Assembly (NCBI GenBank): GCA_037178975.1
Contig: JASJZH010000005.1
Coordinates: 6,696,001-6,760,000 of the forward strand
Origin: Oscheius tipulae
Lineage: Eukaryota; Nematoda; Chromadorea; Rhabditida; Rhabditidae
DNA: 64,000 nt
Direction of reading: 5' to 3'
Position 1 is the first letter of the stretch; every line of letters starts with the position of its first letter. Positions 34,751 to 46,937 of this stretch are shown here, one piece after another. The translations under genes were made by a program, and so were the position numbers. The notes under the pieces are model-generated. The model did no database searches. It was not told the origin of the DNA and was given only the letters and a program-made list of their open reading frames with translations.

Positions 34751-37639
34751 TTATCCTGGATACACGTAGAAATACGGCGAATTGTAGTAGAAAGACGGGG
34801 TTGAATATGTGTAATATGGCGGAGAGTACTGACTATAATTGTGGGAGGAGGTCTCGGGACTTCGATTGATCAAGAGCTGTCCCTCCGCTTGTATTCCCTC
34901 CGGTAGTTGCAGCGTCTGAAATTCGATTAGCTCTATTAAAACTGAAACAACTAAACCCCTACCTCGAACCCGTTAGTTCTTGGTTAGCGAGGGGTTACGC
35001 GATCCAGGACCGACCGGCGACATTGTTGTCAACTGTTGTGTCTGGGCTGTTCGGGCGTAGTAGCGACGGTAAGGAGCTGGGGTCGGTTGCTGGAACAGTT
35101 GTTGACGGACGATTCTTGCTCCCTAAACGGTATTTTTTCTCAAAACGGTTAACTACAAACCTTTGCCCGATTTCTTCTCGCCCTAATGTTATTGTTGGTG
35201 GTAGTTGTGAAGAAGTCTTCCGCCTTTCCGGTCCGGTTGACGTAGACGTTTGAAGAGGCTCCATTCACGTTTTGAACAGTTCTACAAAAGCTTCTTGTTA
35301 CTATTCACTGTCACAAACCCACTGGACATTCTGGTAAGGAGCGGTCTCTCCAGCCATTACGTGCCTGGCCGGAGACGCTACTTGTGTCTGTCCAGCAGGA
35401 ACATTGAGTTGAACTCTCGGAACATTGGCTGCTGCAGGAGCAGGTTGGGGAGCCACAGCTGGTCTCTGAGGCTGAACAAATTTCTGTTGAAACGGTTGTA
35501 CTGCTGGACGTTGATAATACAGAGGAGATCCCTGAGTTGCTGCCGGCTGCTGTCTGTACTGAGGGTGGAGAGGCTGTTGGTAGACTTGAGGAGCGGTTGG
35601 AGCCACTGGTCTGGGTTGGTAAATCTGCTGTTGCTGAGGTTGCTGCTGAGGCTGTCCTGGAGGCGATCCGACCAAGACTTGTTGAGTGTGATACTGTTGC
35701 TGGAGATGAGGATATTGTTGGTAGTAGTACTGATGATATTGAGCCCATGGATTCTGCTGGTACTGCTGGTAGGGATAGTACTGTTGCTGTTGTTGTAGAA
35801 GAGCAACTTGTTGCGGGTTTGGATGGTACAACTGTTGAGTTTGCTGAGCATTTGGGTAGACTTGCTGTTGGGTATACAGCTGCTGAGGAGCCTGTTGCTG
35901 AATTGGAGGCTGTTGAACTGGCTGGTGAACAGGCTGAGGCGCTGTTTGAATGTATCGAGGCTGGGTAACAGCTCTTGGTGCTTGTGTAGTCCTGGTTTGG
36001 GGAACAGCCACTGGATTAACATATGTAGCAGGAGTTGTGGCGAGTGGGGGAGCTGGAGGGACTGGTACTGGTTTCTGAAAGACAATTTGGTTGTTCCCAC
36101 AGCATTGAAACATCCCTATCCCCTCGAAAACAAACCCACTTTGCTAGCTGGCTTGTCGCCCAGCTTCGACAGATCCTTATCGCCTCCGGCAGCAGTTATT
36201 TCTCGTTGCAGGCGATTGTTCAGGACTTCCTCGGACACTTCAGTGGTTGTTTGAGCGAAAGGTGCCGGTGTGGGTGCCAGAGTCGGACGAAGAGTCACAG
36301 TCGACAGTCTGTGACTTTGGACAGGCTGACCACGCCAACTCGCGTCAATCTGTCTCGAGGCCTCGATGATTCTCTTTCTGTTGTCCGCCTTCTAAATGAT
36401 CGAGTATAAGAACAAAAATACCAGTACCTTGTATCCAATGTTCTGTACTCCCGAAGCAAAATCAATCTTGGGCGGAGCTTCGGAATTGGCATTGCTCGAG
36501 ACCTGACCAATAAGTTCCATGATTTCTTCCTCGGACAAGCTGCTTCTCTGCTTCAAAGTCTCGACGAACTTAGACAGATTCGGAACTTGTTTGTCTTTTC
36601 CCTCGGCAGTGACTGGCTTAGAATCCACAGATGAAAAAGTTTTGCGAGGAACTGGGCCCAACTGAATGATTAATTTTCCATGCTTTGAGAGTGTAACCCA
36701 CCAGAAGTTCATCAGCATCCTTCTTTTCCTGGTTGGTAATGGAAACTTCCGCATTGTCTTCCTTTTTGACCTGGTCGAAGTAGTCTTCCTCCTCGTTGTC
36801 TTCTTTTGGCAGCTCGATTCGGATCTGTTTTTTAGGTGGAGGAGTGGGAGCAAGCGTGTCCAGCTCCTCCTAAAAGCTCTGAATTGACTAGTGGTGAAAG
36901 AACCAACCTCGTCTGGGAAGAGAGTCACAGTCTCAGTAGTGGTTGTCGGTGCAGCTGTCGTAGGTGCAGCAGTAATGGGCCCAGGTTTCTCCAAGTCCTT
37001 GTCCTCAATTTCCTCGAAAGGATCCTTTGTTGTTGTGGCCGTTGTGCTGGTCAGAATATCCAAATCATCCTTATAGTCGTCAATATCAGGAGCAGGGAAA
37101 CCTAGAACATTGTCACTCTTCCTCTCGGGATCCTACTTGTTCCAAACTCTGGACCAACTCCAGCTCCTCCTCCACCTCCAGGTCTAGGACCAAGTGGACC
37201 CAACGGGACCAGGCCAGGGAGTCCTCCGAGTCCTCCGAGTCCTCCTCCTGCACCGGGCAGAGGACCAAGTCCTCCACCGCCCTTTTTTAACTGTTCTTGG
37301 TTCTTAGCTGCTGCCTCGAGAGCAGCTGGGAACCAATTGCCTTCAGTAGCCTGGTTCAGTACACCCACTCCTGTGCCGGTCAGCTGGAGCGCTCCCTGAG
37401 CTAATTGATACACTGAATTTTTGCCTATTCTCTTCAAAAAGTACAATCCCACATTGACCAATCTGACCGAGAGCTCCTGCAGCTGATCCCGCACCCGCTG
37501 CGGCCGTTCCAGCCGACCCAGCTAAGCCGCCAAGGCCACCCAGACCGGAGCCAAGAAAAGAAGTGGCAAGAGAGGCGATCTCGGCAAACTGACCATTGGA
37601 GCCTCCTATGGAAAGAAGGAGGAAGAGATAGAAGAGCAT
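34751..37639 (-). CDS. Secreted low-complexity Gly/Thr/Gln/Tyr-rich protein
   Basis: ATG 37639 starts a clear signal peptide (MLFYLFLLLSIGGSNGQ), preceded 7 nt upstream by a TTTCAG acceptor. In order: a Gly/Ala-rich block (GLGGLGGLAGSAG), a Gly/Pro/Leu block (37.15-37.3 kb), a Thr-rich linker (ITAAPTTAAPTTTT), an acidic stretch, then a Gln/Tyr/Pro-rich block at 35.3-36.1 kb (runs of Q and YYPYQQYQQN). Introns are short and in phase, including 37417-37459 and 36066-36138. Two 3' ends are possible: TAA at 34973, or a Tyr-rich last exon (SQYSPPYYTYSTPSFYY) ending at 34751. The second would need an alternative donor near 35.0 kb, perhaps GTCGGT. Likely an extracellular-matrix, cuticle or eggshell type product by composition; no domain recognised. 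Confidence 0.7.
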
Positions 37640-37649
37640 GGAGCCCCTG

Positions 37650-38988
37650 AAACTGCTAGTGGAGAAATTTTGCAGAGTGGACGAGTCGGAAAAAATCCTG
37701 ATCTGTTGGCACCTTTTTTAAAGCTAATTGTTCTGGAAAAACTGCAACTTTGCAAACTTGTAGGGCAAAAGTAACTTTGTAAAATATGGAAACGTTGTGA
37801 TATGCCTGCTTTTGTCCGAAATGCGGGTAAGGAAATGAACAACTCTGGCAAAGACCGGGAGATCTCGATTCCCTACGAAGTTACTAAACAAATCAAACAA
37901 ATTTTAAATATTAGTTGGAGAAAGTATGGCGTTAAGAAAACTCTAACAAATCGGTTTTTTTAGGAGGATGCAAGCTACATGTGGGGAGATTGGATCCAAC
38001 CTGGATCTTATCGCCTGTCAGTGGCCGAAGCCGGAAGTTCTAACTGATTATCATGCCAACACATGGGATAACTGGGAGGACAGGAACGGAGATGCTAAGA
38101 AAAAGGATCGATTCGATTTGGCACGGCGGGTTGAGTAGTGAATAAGCTTGAACAAGAGAGAGAGGAGGCAGGCAAAACTGGTCTCTCTTTCTCGTAGCCC
38201 CCCTATGTCCATCACGCTGCTTGTGCCGCGGGTGGATAGCCGACGATGGCCGCGCAAGGAAGCTGGCCTGTCCCCCTACAATTTCCCTCTTCTCGGGCTC
38301 TCGCCCGGTTCGGACACAAAGATAACCGTCTCAATTGCGCGCCGGATAATTTGACTTCATTTTGCATGTTATTCCAAGACTGGGGGTAAACTGGAACATT
38401 GGGACGTTGGAGAAGAGAAGAAGAGGGCAAAGGAAGGCACCGAAACCCCTTTACCTGCCAGAAGAATCTGCGGCTAGGCTAAATGATCCAAACGGTCAAG
38501 CGCTCCGGGGACAGATAATAAAGTCGTGTGGCTTTTCACGCAACGAATCGGACTGTGTGTTTGGATGAAGGATGGAGCCTGGAACAACACCTGATCTCCA
38601 GCCGAGATGAAACGGAAAAGTTGAGGAAACGTGTTTGCCTCTCTGTCCTTTTAAAAGGGTCGAGGATGAAGAAGATCTTCTTCCGTCGAGAGTAACTGGC
38701 TATTCGAGACCACCTTACAACACAAAGATTGGTATCTACTCCTTGAAAAAGTTCACAACTGGGTCATAGAGATTGTAGCATCTGAGGAGTTATAGAATGA
38801 GAGAAAACTCGGATGTTCTGAGCGGTCCGACTAAAAATACTTCAGAGACTTTTTCAATAAACTACATTCCGATTTTATTGGACCTTTCCTTCATATTCTC
38901 AGTCAATTAGCTAAACCGCAGCTTTTTTTGTCGATAAAATGCCTTATCTCTCCCGACAGCCGTGAGGCTCTTCGTTTTGATTTCGCAG
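37650..38988. other. Divergent intergenic region
   Basis: Lies between the start of the low-complexity gene (-) and the transporter (+). No exon seen. A TTTCGCAG acceptor at 38981-38988 sits 12 nt before the transporter ATG. Confidence 0.5.
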
Positions 38989-39000
38989 CATTCTCTGAGA

Positions 39001-40842
39001 ATGTTTCGCTTCCTCATTTTCGGTAAGTTTTTCTTCTTCTTCAAAAACAAAACCAGGTATTGCCATGGCCTGTCTAACATCAGTCTACGCTCTGAGGCTG
39101 GCCTTCAACACAACAATTCTCTGTCAATACGATCCATCTTCGAACAGTTCTGGTTCCTCGAAGTTACTCCTAAAAAATTTCTCTATTCAGCAAATTATCT
39201 TGCTGATGCTACCTACAAAGTCTGGTCCTATTCGGCCACTTCAGTTGGACTGGTAGTCGGACTTCCGCCTCTCTTAATGTTTCATGGCCTGGGAACCAGG
39301 TATAGATTTTCCAAAAAATATTAAAGAGACTTTCAGAAATACATTCTTTGTCTACGGCTTTATTGGCTTTGCATCTTCAGTTTTCTATCCACTGTCTGAC
39401 TCTTTGGGATTCTGGGCAGCCTTCATTGTTCGAAATCTACAGGTTAGCAGTCTTATCTTCTCGTTCGATGTCCGAATATTAATCTTCTCGAGACCTGTAG
39501 CTAGTATCATCCACGTTCTTATTTTGAAACGCATTCAGGGTCTCCCGGGTGCTCTCAATCTTTGGGCGGTCAACAGCATCTCTATGCAATGGGCTCCGAA
39601 AGGCGAGAGTGGACAAGCCATCGCTGTTCTTTCCTGTTACTACCAGGTTCGATTCTTAAAAAAAACCTATTTGAATAGCTCTCGCCTATTCTTGCCTCCA
39701 TAGTTTGTGGAGAAATGTGCTCGACAATAGGATGGGCATGGGCTTACTACATTCTATCAGCCGTATCAGCTATTATGTTTATAACTTTCTGGATGATTTA
39801 TACTGACGACCCGTTGAAGAACAGGTAGGTGAAGGTGCGAAACTGGAAGATGTTTAGATTCGTTTCGAAGAAAGAGGCCCTACTGATTACGGAAGGCAAA
39901 GAAGAGAAGCAAGTGGTGAAACGGATACCATATAAACATATGCTTTCCGACCCACAGGTGACAGAGCAGGCAGCCAAAAAGTTTGCTGGCAGGTCTATCT
40001 GGCCTGGTTCTTCTACTTCTGTTTCTTCACGGGCCTCAATCTGTTTCTCCAGTTCGGTCCAGTCTACATTAGTCTGGTAGGCTCAAAATGTCTTCTATTG
40101 TTTCTGTCAGCATGTCATCTGCTTATCCTATTCTCAAACTTTCTATTTGAACTGTTCAGGTCCTCGACTTTGACATAAAGTCGACAGGCTACGCCACCGC
40201 TCTGCCCCATCTGATTGCCCTCGTCTCAAAGTTCGTCTACGGCCGAGTCCTGGACAAATGCTTCAACTTTCCACAAAGAGTCAGACTTGTACTCTCTTAT
40301 GGAATCGTGGAAGTGCTGTCAGCAGCATGCTTATTGACTATGGTCTATGTCAGAACTGCTTCCTTAAGTTGAAATACAGAAACTTCAGGCCAGGTCAATA
40401 ACTGTGGTTCTGGTGGTCTATGTAGCCTTCAACTCGCTTCACAATCTAGTGATAGTGGTAGTTATGAGACAAGCACAGTTGGTAGAAGATCAAATTAGAG
40501 AGCAACTTCAACTTTATTTTCAGATAGCCAGACAACATGCTCATTTCTTGGCAAATGGGAACACTCTGATCGCCGCCTTATGCATTTTCGGAACTTCCTT
40601 CTTGCAGTATTTTGTCCAGGACAACACGAAGAAAGAGGTTCGTAGGTTTTCGTAGGTCTGAATTGTGTTCTTAGATATTGAAAGAAAATCATTTTCAGTG
40701 GGCGGCAATTTTTATCGGTCTGGCAGGTCTCCTTCTAGTCTCAGTCGTCCTGTTCACTCTGTTCGCCCAAGTGAAACCGAGAAAATGGACACTAGAGCTC
40801 GTCCCTTCGGAACAAAGAGAAGTTCTTGTCTATCCAGAATAA
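39001..40842 (+). CDS. Major facilitator transporter, SLC17-like
   Basis: Multi-pass membrane transporter. Exons are joined by 30-60-nt introns, e.g. 39001-39022, from 39057, from 40002 (VYLAWFFYFCFF), ending at TAA 40840-40842. Family marks: the loop RNLQGLPGALNLWAVNSISMQWAP, where SLC17 members have RxxQGxxxGxxxPxxxxxxxxWxP; then a Trp/Tyr-rich helix (IGWAWAYYILSAVSAI) and DDPLKNRFVSKKEALLI entering the central loop; FANGNTLIAAL-like helix near 40550; and a short basic C-terminus. SLC17 proteins move organic anions such as phosphate, sialic acid or glutamate; the substrate here cannot be read. The exon 2 end (about 39146) and one donor near 40350 have alternatives. Confidence 0.8.
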
Positions 40843-40866
40843 TTATTTTGAGTAAAGTTTTATTCA

Positions 40867-41802
40867 TTATCGCTTGGGACTGGGTCGAGGTTGCGGCTGC
40901 AGTGCGAGCATAGACGCCCTTTTGATATATTGAAGACTGCCATGAAAGGAATAAGTTTTAATCAATTTGATGACTACACTCAAGTCGCTCGATTCTCTAT
41001 CCAATCCCGAGAAATCGAGTGGATGCTCTCTCGAGACATGCGCCGTTACGAAATCCAAGAACTCTCCCACAGTTCGCACATTGAAATTGACAGTCAAATC
41101 AAAATATTCTGAGACAGTAGCAGTCGCCAGGAAGATAGTAGTCGTCAGCATTATGATGCAAAAGTTGTTAGTGTTCTGTTGGGGAAGAATGAACAGGGTG
41201 TCAACGTCTCTCGTCACCCATAATCGAAGAAAATAGATTCCTTTCTGCTTGAAGAGACGGTTGTATCCATCGACGGTCTGAGCTTCTTCGGAAAAAGCAA
41301 AAGTATGCAGCATTCTCGGAACGGCACTGTCTTTCACGCGAAACACCAGTAGATTCCCGGAAGTATTCCGATTGTAACGCCATTTCTGAACGAACGATTT
41401 TTAAAATGCACGTGAGAGCTCACTCTTATGCAATCGAGAATAATTTTAAACTGTTCCATTTTCAAACTCCATGTCAATTCAAGTTCGTGTGTCGTCTTCA
41501 GGTAGTTTAGGAATGCTTCAAGACCAGGCCACTCCTCGAGGTTTGTTCTGGTGAGACTCTGAACAAAAAAGTGAGAACTAATGAAAGAAAAGAGTATCCT
41601 GTGTTAATTGATTTATGAGGGCGGTACTGAATAACAAGAGTTTTGCTCGAGCAGTTGGAACCTGGAGAAAAATATTCCAAACAGTTAATTGTGTGAACCT
41701 CATGGGGAGAAAAATATCCGAACTCACATTAGACTTGTAAACACTTGCGGAATTAGTTTCATCTCCGCGAAGAAGACGATCTTGCGAAGAAACGTCCGCC
41801 AT
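40867..41802 (-). CDS. Unknown protein, member A of a local duplicated family
   Basis: Three phase-0 exons: 41802-41728 (MADVSSQDRLL), 41558-41424, 41385-40867; 242 aa. No known domain. The C-terminal module (FNVRTVGEFLDFVTAHVS, HPLDFSGLDRESSD, TYSFHGS) recurs in the gene at 42.8-43.4 kb. The second exon (NLEEWPGLEAFLNYLKTTHELELTW) resembles the repeat region that follows F-boxes in worm FTH/FBA-type proteins, but this is weak. Its stop lies 24 bp from the convergent transporter stop, and AATAAA follows directly on its strand. Confidence 0.6.
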
Positions 41803-41994
41803 GGACAACCAAGGAAAATCAATTCACAACGAGGAAGAGCCAACAGAAAGATAAGGGGTCAGCTTGTCATGTCAGTAAGGCGTACAACACAGCTATTCTG
41901 ATCACTTTGATGGCGAAAACCGACATAGAACTGACTAAACGTCTCTGCCAACGTTTTAGGTACTAGGTGGGTACGAGTGAAAACGGTATCTATA

Positions 41995-42390
41995 CTAAGC
42001 GACTACCGGAATATTTCGAAGCTGTGAGATTTCAAGGTCAAAGGAAAAGTGATAGAGCAAGACTCCAGCAGCAAGACTCTTCTTTTCCTTCGACGCCTCC
42101 GAAATCTTGTCAGTCGGCTTCGTCGGTTCAGTCTTGGGCGTTTTGTCCACTGGCGCATCCGATCGGTCCTTCTTCTTCGTCGACTGCTCCTTCGATGGCT
42201 CGTCCACAACCGCCGTCTTTGACTTCTCGACCGAATTTAGACCGGACGGAATCAGTGGCTCCGGAGTCGACGCTGGTAGCATTGGAGCGTGGGCAGAGTT
42301 CTTTTTCTTGGCTGGACTGTCGGTCTTCTCTTTGGAGAAGACTGCCGAGTGGTAGAAGGGCGATAGCCACAGACAGCATCGCAGAACTGA
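41995..42390 (-). CDS. Hypothetical Lys/Ser/Pro-rich exon
   Basis: Open frame following a CTTTTCAG acceptor (42397-42392), with a biased composition (KEKTDSPAKKKNSAHAP, PSKEQSTKKKDRSDAP, KTEPTKPTDKISEASKEKK) and a stop at 41995. The even Lys/Ser/Pro/Thr pattern looks like a disordered protein tail. No start found; may belong to a longer gene or be chance. Confidence 0.3.
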   Translation of the reverse strand, partial: SVLRCCLWLSPFYHSAVFSKEKTDSPAKKKNSAHAPMLPASTPEPLIPSGLNSVEKSKTAVVDEPSKEQSTKKKDRSDAPVDKTPKTEPTKPTDKISEASKEKKSLAAGVLLYHFSFDLEISQLRNIPVVA

Positions 42391-42780
42391 ACTGAAAAGA
42401 CTCGGATCCTGTTGACAGTAAATTTCCTGTCAAGTAATGTCTCCAGATACTTAAATGCAAAGTTTCTTGATCAAAGTCTCTTCAGCGGGATCTGGACAGA
42501 CGCTTCTTGTTCTCATCGCCCTCTTTTCCCACTAACTAGGAGCTTCTTTTAGAGCAAGACTAGAACCGGACAGTTGGCAGGATCTATACCAAGGATCAAG
42601 GAAAATACTCGTGGAAGGAGCGACTCACTAGCCGAGAATATAGATGCAGCAGTTTTCTTGGCTCGGAAGATACATTGGAAATTAGAACATAATCAATATA
42701 ATGTACAAAACATACTAATTTAGACGTCATAACGTACTCTTAAGCGCGTGTTTCTGTAGTTGAGATTCTGTACAGTTTCC

Positions 42781-43440
42781 TCAAAGTTTATTACAACACA
42801 GCAGATCTTTCCACCGACTCCTTCTTCCCTCTTCTCGTCGGAATGCCTTCTCCAATTGTACAGAAGCTGTCCATTCTTGCATGCTACCATAGAAGCGATA
42901 AGTTTCTAACAGTTCCATAACTTTCCCAAAGTCTGTACTCTCCACATCGATACCAGACAAATCGACTGGGTGTCTATTTGTTAGTCGTTCCGTGATGAAG
43001 TCCAAAAGATCTCCGACTTTTGTCACATTGAACTGGATAAATAGACTGTTCGTCCATCCTTCCACAGAAGCCTCGTCTACTTGGGCTGTCCCACTCCACG
43101 ATACAATACAATACTTCTCCGAATAGAACTGTTGTATCAGGATCACGTAGTCCACTTTGCGACGCATGTAACCATGAGATGGATAGTCCGCTTTGAACAA
43201 CTTTTCTTTTCCGTCGATTAGAAGAGCACCCTCCGTTTTGGCAAAAGCTTCAAGGGTCGAGTAGCAATCTCTCTCAAACGGATGAGCCTCTATTGTTCCT
43301 CCCCTAAGATTGCCTTTTCTCCATTCCTGAAATTCACACTTCTTGGAATCTTCTTCTGGATAGAGAAACAAATCGCAAATCCCGCCCCTTTCTGCAGTCA
43401 GGCAGATAAAAGTACTACCTTTTGGTATAGACGAAACTGG
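42781..43440 (-). CDS. Unknown protein, member B of the local duplicated family
   Basis: Last exon 43391-42781 plus a short upstream exon ending near 43416 (SSIPK|ERGGICDLFLYPEED). The C-terminal part (FNVTKVGDLLDFITERL, HPVDLSGIDVESTDFGKV, LLETYRFYGSM) is clearly homologous to the gene at 40867-41802. The N-terminal start is not resolved; it may extend further right. Function unknown. Confidence 0.55.
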   Translation of the reverse strand, partial: PVSSIPKGSTFICLTAERGGICDLFLYPEEDSKKCEFQEWRKGNLRGGTIEAHPFERDCYSTLEAFAKTEGALLIDGKEKLFKADYPSHGYMRRKVDYVILIQQFYSEKYCIVSWSGTAQVDEASVEGWTNSLFIQFNVTKVGDLLDFITERLTNRHPVDLSGIDVESTDFGKVMELLETYRFYGSMQEWTASVQLEKAFRREEGRRSRWKDLLCCNKL

Positions 43441-43952
43441 TACGCAACATTGCGTAACTGAAAATATGTAACGTCAAGTTTTGACAACTGCTATAGCATG
43501 CGTCATATCTCTATTATCTAAAACGCGATGGTTTCTGTGGCGGACTTTGTCTGTTTGTTTGTTTGTCTGAGGCCACGAAACAGCAGCGAGCCAGTTCTAT
43601 TGTTCAGAAACAGTTATTGCCTAAATTGGGTGGCAATTCAACTTTGCTGTGCCCTCCATAACTTGGCATTTGTCCAAATGAAGCCACTAGGAGTCTTTTC
43701 TTACTACAAAGCGGCGCAGTCGCCAGTGCAAACTGAAGGCAAAAGGACGGCGAAGCTGGTATCATATCTAAAGTAAATTCGAAACGAGTTCGGAACCAGC
43801 TCTATCTTCATGACAGCGAAAAATAAACTGCTACGGGCTGACCTTTACACAGTCCAACAGGAACTCGACATTAATGTATTGTTCGGTTGGCAGCAGTATG
43901 TCTTTTCCGCTCTCAATAAAAGACAACGCATAATTTTTCCTAGGACAATTGT

Positions 43953-44877
43953 CTATTTTGATCCTACGCACTGTCTGGAATCGATTGTTTTCATCAGCGT
44001 TCGAAGGAAACACACCGGAAAATGAACAACATCTATTGGAAATGTCTCTTCACACCACAGCGTTATTTCGCTTGGCTTCAAGCTGACCAGCTCGGAAAGT
44101 TCACAGTAGTATTTTGTCATCCAAATATGCACATCCTCGGTGAAGGCGCGAAAGTGAGATGCCTTTTCTAGAATGTCGTTCCAACGTAGCTTCTGGGACG
44201 TCGTCTTGATCGATATCCATTCGAAGCGGAAAAGTCGATAAAAATGGGCTTCGGAACATGGAAGAAAGTTTTCTTTGTTGAACGGCCGAATGATTTGTAT
44301 AGACGCGTCGGCTGTCATATAAAAGCCAATTTTAATCATAGCGCCCTTCATCCGAATGCGAAAGTGGTCAGCCCGTTTGTATACAAAGTCGTTTAGAGTC
44401 TTGGATGCTCGCAAAAGACGTTCAAACGGTCTGGGAAGGAGCTGGAACATGCTCTGGAACACTATAGAAACCCGACTTTTGTCAAGACTTGAAGAAGTAG
44501 ATGATCGGGCAAGGTGAGAAGACTTTTAGGCAACTGAAATCAGTCAGTTCGCTGCACTTTCTTCAGCAATCTTCGTGTGAACCTACCTTTTCTAAGACTT
44601 CTCTTTCCGCAAAATATTCCCTAATCAAGAAGTTCGAAAACCAGTCGGTCTCTTTTGTTTCCAACAAATACTTACGACTTGGAGCCAGTCCCTTGAGAAT
44701 ATGGGCTCGGTCCACCATGTTGAACTGAAACTGTATTAGAAACGAAGAAATGCAAACTTTTGAGAGTCGTTCACCACTACGAAGCTGTTCTCGAATCGCG
44801 GCTGTGCGTGCATATTTTCTCCTGAAAGGGGGAATCTTCCCCAATGGAAGAAGGTCGAGAGAGGGCAGTTTCGACAT
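43953..44877 (-). CDS. F-box-like protein
   Basis: Three phase-0 exons 44877-44587, 44533-44489, 44441-43953; 274 aa. Around the exon 2/3 joint the sequence SLLTLPDHLLLQ|LLPRPFERLLRASKTLNDFV fits an F-box (LPxxLLxxLL...LRxxSKxLNxxV), which recruits the Skp1-cullin ubiquitin ligase. The rest (LRWNDILEKASHFRAF, ELSELVSLKPSEITLW) has the Trp/Leu-spaced look of worm F-box C-termini. The F-box is unusual in starting after a ~100-residue leader. Weak but consistent; it could be a different helical motif. Confidence 0.5.
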
Positions 44878-45220
44878 AGTTTGTGGAGCGAAGACGGAAA
44901 CTGATAAGGAACAGTGACTCCTTCCAAAATGTTTTCAGCCCCGCAGCGATAACAGCCGAGCAAGATAACTGTTTACGTTTTGCTGTCAAAACTAAGTCAG
45001 GTTTGAAATACCGAATTCTCAAAGAAACTTTATTTAGAGAAATATGAAGACAGAAATGATAGTCGGACAGATTGAGGAAAGTGAGAGGCAGAGGCATCGG
45101 ACTTTGGAGTTGGGGGAAAGAAAGAGTAATTAGCGGGAAATGATAAACTCTTTGGACCTTTTGGTTGGATCCTTCCAGGATACACCGGGAACAAAAATGA
45201 CTAGAAGTCAGTGAGAGTGG

Positions 45221-46076
45221 TTACATGATGCAGCAAGCTTTCTGCTTGCCGTCGACAGAGTAACGAAGCTTCCGGAGCTCGCCCGTGGGCTTGTACTTCT
45301 CCAGGAAAGTCAGCTGCTTTAGGTTTAGGGCACCTCGTCTTTGTCTGAAAATTTTAACTTATAGAAACTGAATAAGCTCTCACTTTCTGATCAACTCGAC
45401 AGCATCCTCGTACTTCATTCCGGCTTCCAGGAGAGCCAGAGCGACAAGGACTGGTGCCCGTCCTAGACCAGCCACGCAGTGAACTGAAATCGACAATACT
45501 TTTTCTCAACTGAAGGTTTTCGCCCCATTGTCGCGACTGAACCATTCGTATTAATTTTTTTTTTAAAACCAATCCATTTATGTAAATCCGAAAGAATACC
45601 TACCGGCTATGGAGTTCTCAGGGTGCTCCTTGAACGAGGAGCGGACTAGCTGAAGCCACTTTTCAATGACCTCCGGCGGAGGTGGACTGCCGTCGTTGAA
45701 TTCCCAGTCAAGGACGTCAATTCCGTGCTCCGAAAGTGGCCTGATCTCGTAGGTCGGCTCACAGACTCTGACGACGGCTCGAGCATGATGCTTTTCGAGC
45801 TCCTCGATGAAGGTAGCAATGGAGCTGTCGGTTGGGCGGTCGGTGATGAGGAACCTGGAATATTAGAATGCTTCTTACGTACCAAACAACTCAGATGGAT
45901 TATTAACTGTCACGAAATCTCCAATATGTTTGTACGATTCTTTCTGTATTCCTCTTGAAAATTGAAAAAAAGAATGCAAAAACTCACTTCATTCGCCCGA
46001 AGTTGATCTCACTCGGAGCCGGTTTGAAATAGGTAGGGTTCTGAGTTAGAACCCTCTTCTGAGTAGCGCTACCCAT
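45221..46076 (-). CDS. prl-1: PRL-type protein tyrosine phosphatase (PTP4A)
   Basis: Four exons 46076-45988, 45854-45604, 45483-45384, 45344-45221 in phase; 187 aa, some 15 longer at the N-terminus than human PRLs. Has the PRL active-site loop [19 protein letters not shown] (Cys and Arg of CX5R present), the general-acid loop ([13 protein letters not shown] with Asp), the basic KQRRGALN stretch, and a C-terminal CCIM box for farnesylation, followed by TAA. Binds the inner membrane face and, in animals, CNNM magnesium transporters (family knowledge). A 5'UTR intron follows a noncoding exon ending at 46137. Confidence 0.97.
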
Positions 46077-46096
46077 TTCGCTTATGTAAGTTTTAG

Positions 46097-46136
46097 CTAT
46101 AAAACTCCATTTCGAATTGCCAAAAGACTGACTTAC
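46097..46136 (-). other. prl-1: 5'UTR intron of the PRL gene
   Basis: On the minus strand GTAAGT at 46136 and TTTTATAG near 46097 bracket a 40-nt intron ahead of the ATG at 46076. The promoter therefore lies to the right of 46137, possibly far away. Confidence 0.6.
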
Positions 46137-46937
46137 ATTAAAATTTGGGGTTGATTAGGGAGGACGTAGATAGACGCAGTCGAAGCGCGTCGCTAGGTAC
46201 AGTTCCTTAGCTAGTCAACGGGAGAAGCCGTGCTGTGCTCTGCAGTACTCGGCAGCCGGAGCCAAGTCACAAGAAATCAACCGGCTGAAAAAGGAAGCAT
46301 TAGTTTCGACCACGTGTGGCTGCAAAAGTGGACGCGCGGCCTTGAACTCACATCGTTTTCTTTCGTTGTAAAGTCAAATTTTTGAACAAAGAGGCTACCT
46401 TTCTAAGCGAGACGTTTTTGAAGAAGTATGTAATCTCAGAGCCCCTCTGCCCCTGGAAAACAAGGTCAGCTGGTCCCGAACCCCAGAAACTTTGTAACGT
46501 CCCGCGTGATATCAGTTATCCTCCTCGAGATCAATCACTCTCCATTTAGCACTTTTCTAATCTAAGGTTTCGTCATTTTCAGAGAGTGCGGGATGCAGTC
46601 AACCGGAAGTCAATGATTTCTTGTAACATTGGAGGATCACGTCATGTTTGGTCAGAAAAAGGAGGAAGAGGTGACTTTGGTTGTTATCAAAAGAATCCTA
46701 TCAGGCTGACCTAGAGAAGGGACTTCTTACCAAAATACCATAGGGAAGGACGGTCCGTTCCGATCAAAGCATACTCATGTTTCCTTAAACTGATTAAAAT
46801 GTTTCCCACCATATAACGTCATACAGTCTGTTTATTACAAGGAACGACGCAGTACGGGTGAGAAAGAAGGGTCCGCCCACACACACAAACAGAAGTTTGT
46901 TTCATAAAAAAAAGGGAAGAAGACTCACCTAATGGGG

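Noticed and set aside
35250-35968. Several long open frames on both strands over the Gln-rich block
   Set aside because: Shadows of the repetitive CAG/CAA coding of the secreted low-complexity protein.
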